Positions 14,465-15,226 of a stretch of DNA of 15,226 nt are shown piece after piece. The notes beneath the pieces are model-generated. The model was not told where the DNA came from. It searched no databases and saw only the letters and a program-made list of their open reading frames with translations. Location of the stretch: positions 1-15,226 of the forward strand of contig CACZQT010000430.1 in NCBI GenBank assembly GCA_902783295.1, given 5' to 3'. This DNA is from an uncultured Lachnospiraceae bacterium (GTDB lineage: Bacteria > Bacillota > Clostridia > Lachnospirales > Lachnospiraceae). How positions within the stretch are numbered: the stretch's first letter is position 1; every line of letters begins with the position of its first letter. Both the position numbers and the translations under genes were made by a program.

Positions 14465-15211
14465 TTACTTGGTATCCAGCATCCGGGCGTAAACCGGCGC
14501 TACATCATCAATATCTCCGAACGCAACCACATTGCCCTTATCCAGAATCATGGCTTTGTTGCAGATGCGCGTCACCTGCGCCAGGCTGTGGGATACAAAA
14601 AGAACCGTCACTCCCTGCTCAAACAGATTCCGCACCCTGGCCTCGCTCTTCACGCGGAATTTTGCGTCGCCCACGGAAAGGACTTCATCCAGAATCAGGA
14701 TATCCGGCTCTGCCACAGTGGCAATGGAAAAGCCAAGCCGGCTGCGCATACCGGAGGAATAGTTCTTCAGGGGAACGTCGATAAACCGGCCCAGTTCGGA
14801 AAACTCCACAATTTCATCATATTTACTGTCGATAAACGCCCGGCTGTATCCCAGCACCGACCCGTAAAGGTAGATGTTTTCCCGGCCGGTATACTGCTTG
14901 TCGAAGCCGGCCCCCAGTTCCAGCAGCGGCGCCAGGCTGCCTTTTCGCACCACCGAACCTTTGGTGGGCTTGAAAACACCGGCAATCACCTTCAGCAGGG
15001 TACTCTTGCCTGCGCCGTTCATCCCAAGGATTCCCAGCCGGTCGCCTTTCTGCAGGGTAAAATCCACGTCCTTCAGTGCCCAGAATTCGTCGAAGGAGAC
15101 CTCCCTGCGGATGGATTTGAGTACATATTCTTTCAGGCTGTCGATTTTTTCAGAACTGAGGTTGAATCTCATGCTGACATGCTTCACCTTAAGTACAGCA
15201 TTTTTATCCAT
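14465..15211 (-). CDS. tagH: ABC exporter ATP-binding subunit for teichoic acid or polysaccharide (TagH/KpsT/RfbE type)
   Basis: Cytoplasmic ATPase of an ABC-2-type exporter that flips undecaprenyl-linked polymers. 248 residues, the short form without the C-terminal extension of Bacillus TagH. Seen: N-terminal FWALKDVDF typical of the family, Walker A GMNGAGKST (63-71), LLELGAGFD (97-104) and the TGRENIYLYG motif (108-117), signature YSSGM (151-155), Walker B ILILDE (171-176) and His208. Start chosen at 15211 because GGGG lies 7 nt upstream; a GTG at 15217 is too close to it. A TAA at 15224-15226 may be the stop of the matching permease gene just outside the window (inference). The giant polymerase downstream supports a wall-polymer role. 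Confidence 0.9.
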   Translation of the reverse strand: MDKNAVLKVKHVSMRFNLSSEKIDSLKEYVLKSIRREVSFDEFWALKDVDFTLQKGDRLGILGMNGAGKSTLLKVIAGVFKPTKGSVVRKGSLAPLLELGAGFDKQYTGRENIYLYGSVLGYSRAFIDSKYDEIVEFSELGRFIDVPLKNYSSGMRSRLGFSIATVAEPDILILDEVLSVGDAKFRVKSEARVRNLFEQGVTVLFVSHSLAQVTRICNKAMILDKGNVVAFGDIDDVAPVYARMLDTK

Positions 15212-15226
15212 AAGCACACCCCATTA

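Overview
The window reads as a piece of chromosome from a Gram-positive (monoderm) Bacillota, most likely a Lachnospiraceae-like clostridium. The grounds are AGGAGG-type ribosome sites, lipoproteins with Firmicutes-style lipoboxes, a membrane-anchored YkuD L,D-transpeptidase with an N-terminal stalk, TagF/TagH-type wall-polymer genes, and a MacA/MacB-like (YknXYZ-like) adaptor/ABC set. The family assignment is inference. All eight genes lie on the minus strand, so the window is read from right to left.

Right end (14465-15211, then 9757-14415): a polysaccharide/teichoic-acid export ATPase (TagH type) is followed by a very large 1552-residue enzyme. That enzyme has two CDP-glycerol glycerophosphotransferase-type domains, a degenerate GT2-like N-terminus and a C-terminal domain I cannot place. 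Together they look like the export and polymerisation end of a wall- or capsule-polymer locus whose permease probably lies just beyond the right edge. Next comes an AEC-family permease (8728-9645).

Middle (5174-8498): a Glu/Thr-rich, repeat-bearing lipoprotein with its own promoter ends in two tandem hairpins. After it come an L,D-transpeptidase and, 14 nt later, a short archaeal/Thermotoga-type S-adenosylhomocysteine hydrolase, whose ribosome site begins inside the transpeptidase stop codon. A 17-bp hairpin ends this unit.

Left end (1-3840): a 409-bp intergenic region holds a terminator, up to three candidate promoters and several inverted repeats. It precedes a tightly packed efflux-type operon: adaptor lipoprotein with a long acidic tail, MacB/LolD-type ATPase, then a second membrane-anchored adaptor overlapping the ATPase by ATGA. 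The second adaptor runs off the left edge inside a perfect-period 54-bp (18-residue) repeat. The permease is presumably further left.

Nearly everything here acts at the cell envelope. The most unusual items are the 1552-residue multi-domain polymerase, the two adaptors with acidic and helical low-complexity inserts, and two places where a candidate promoter -35 box sits in the loop of a strong hairpin. No RNA genes, CRISPR arrays, insertion sequences or phage genes were seen.
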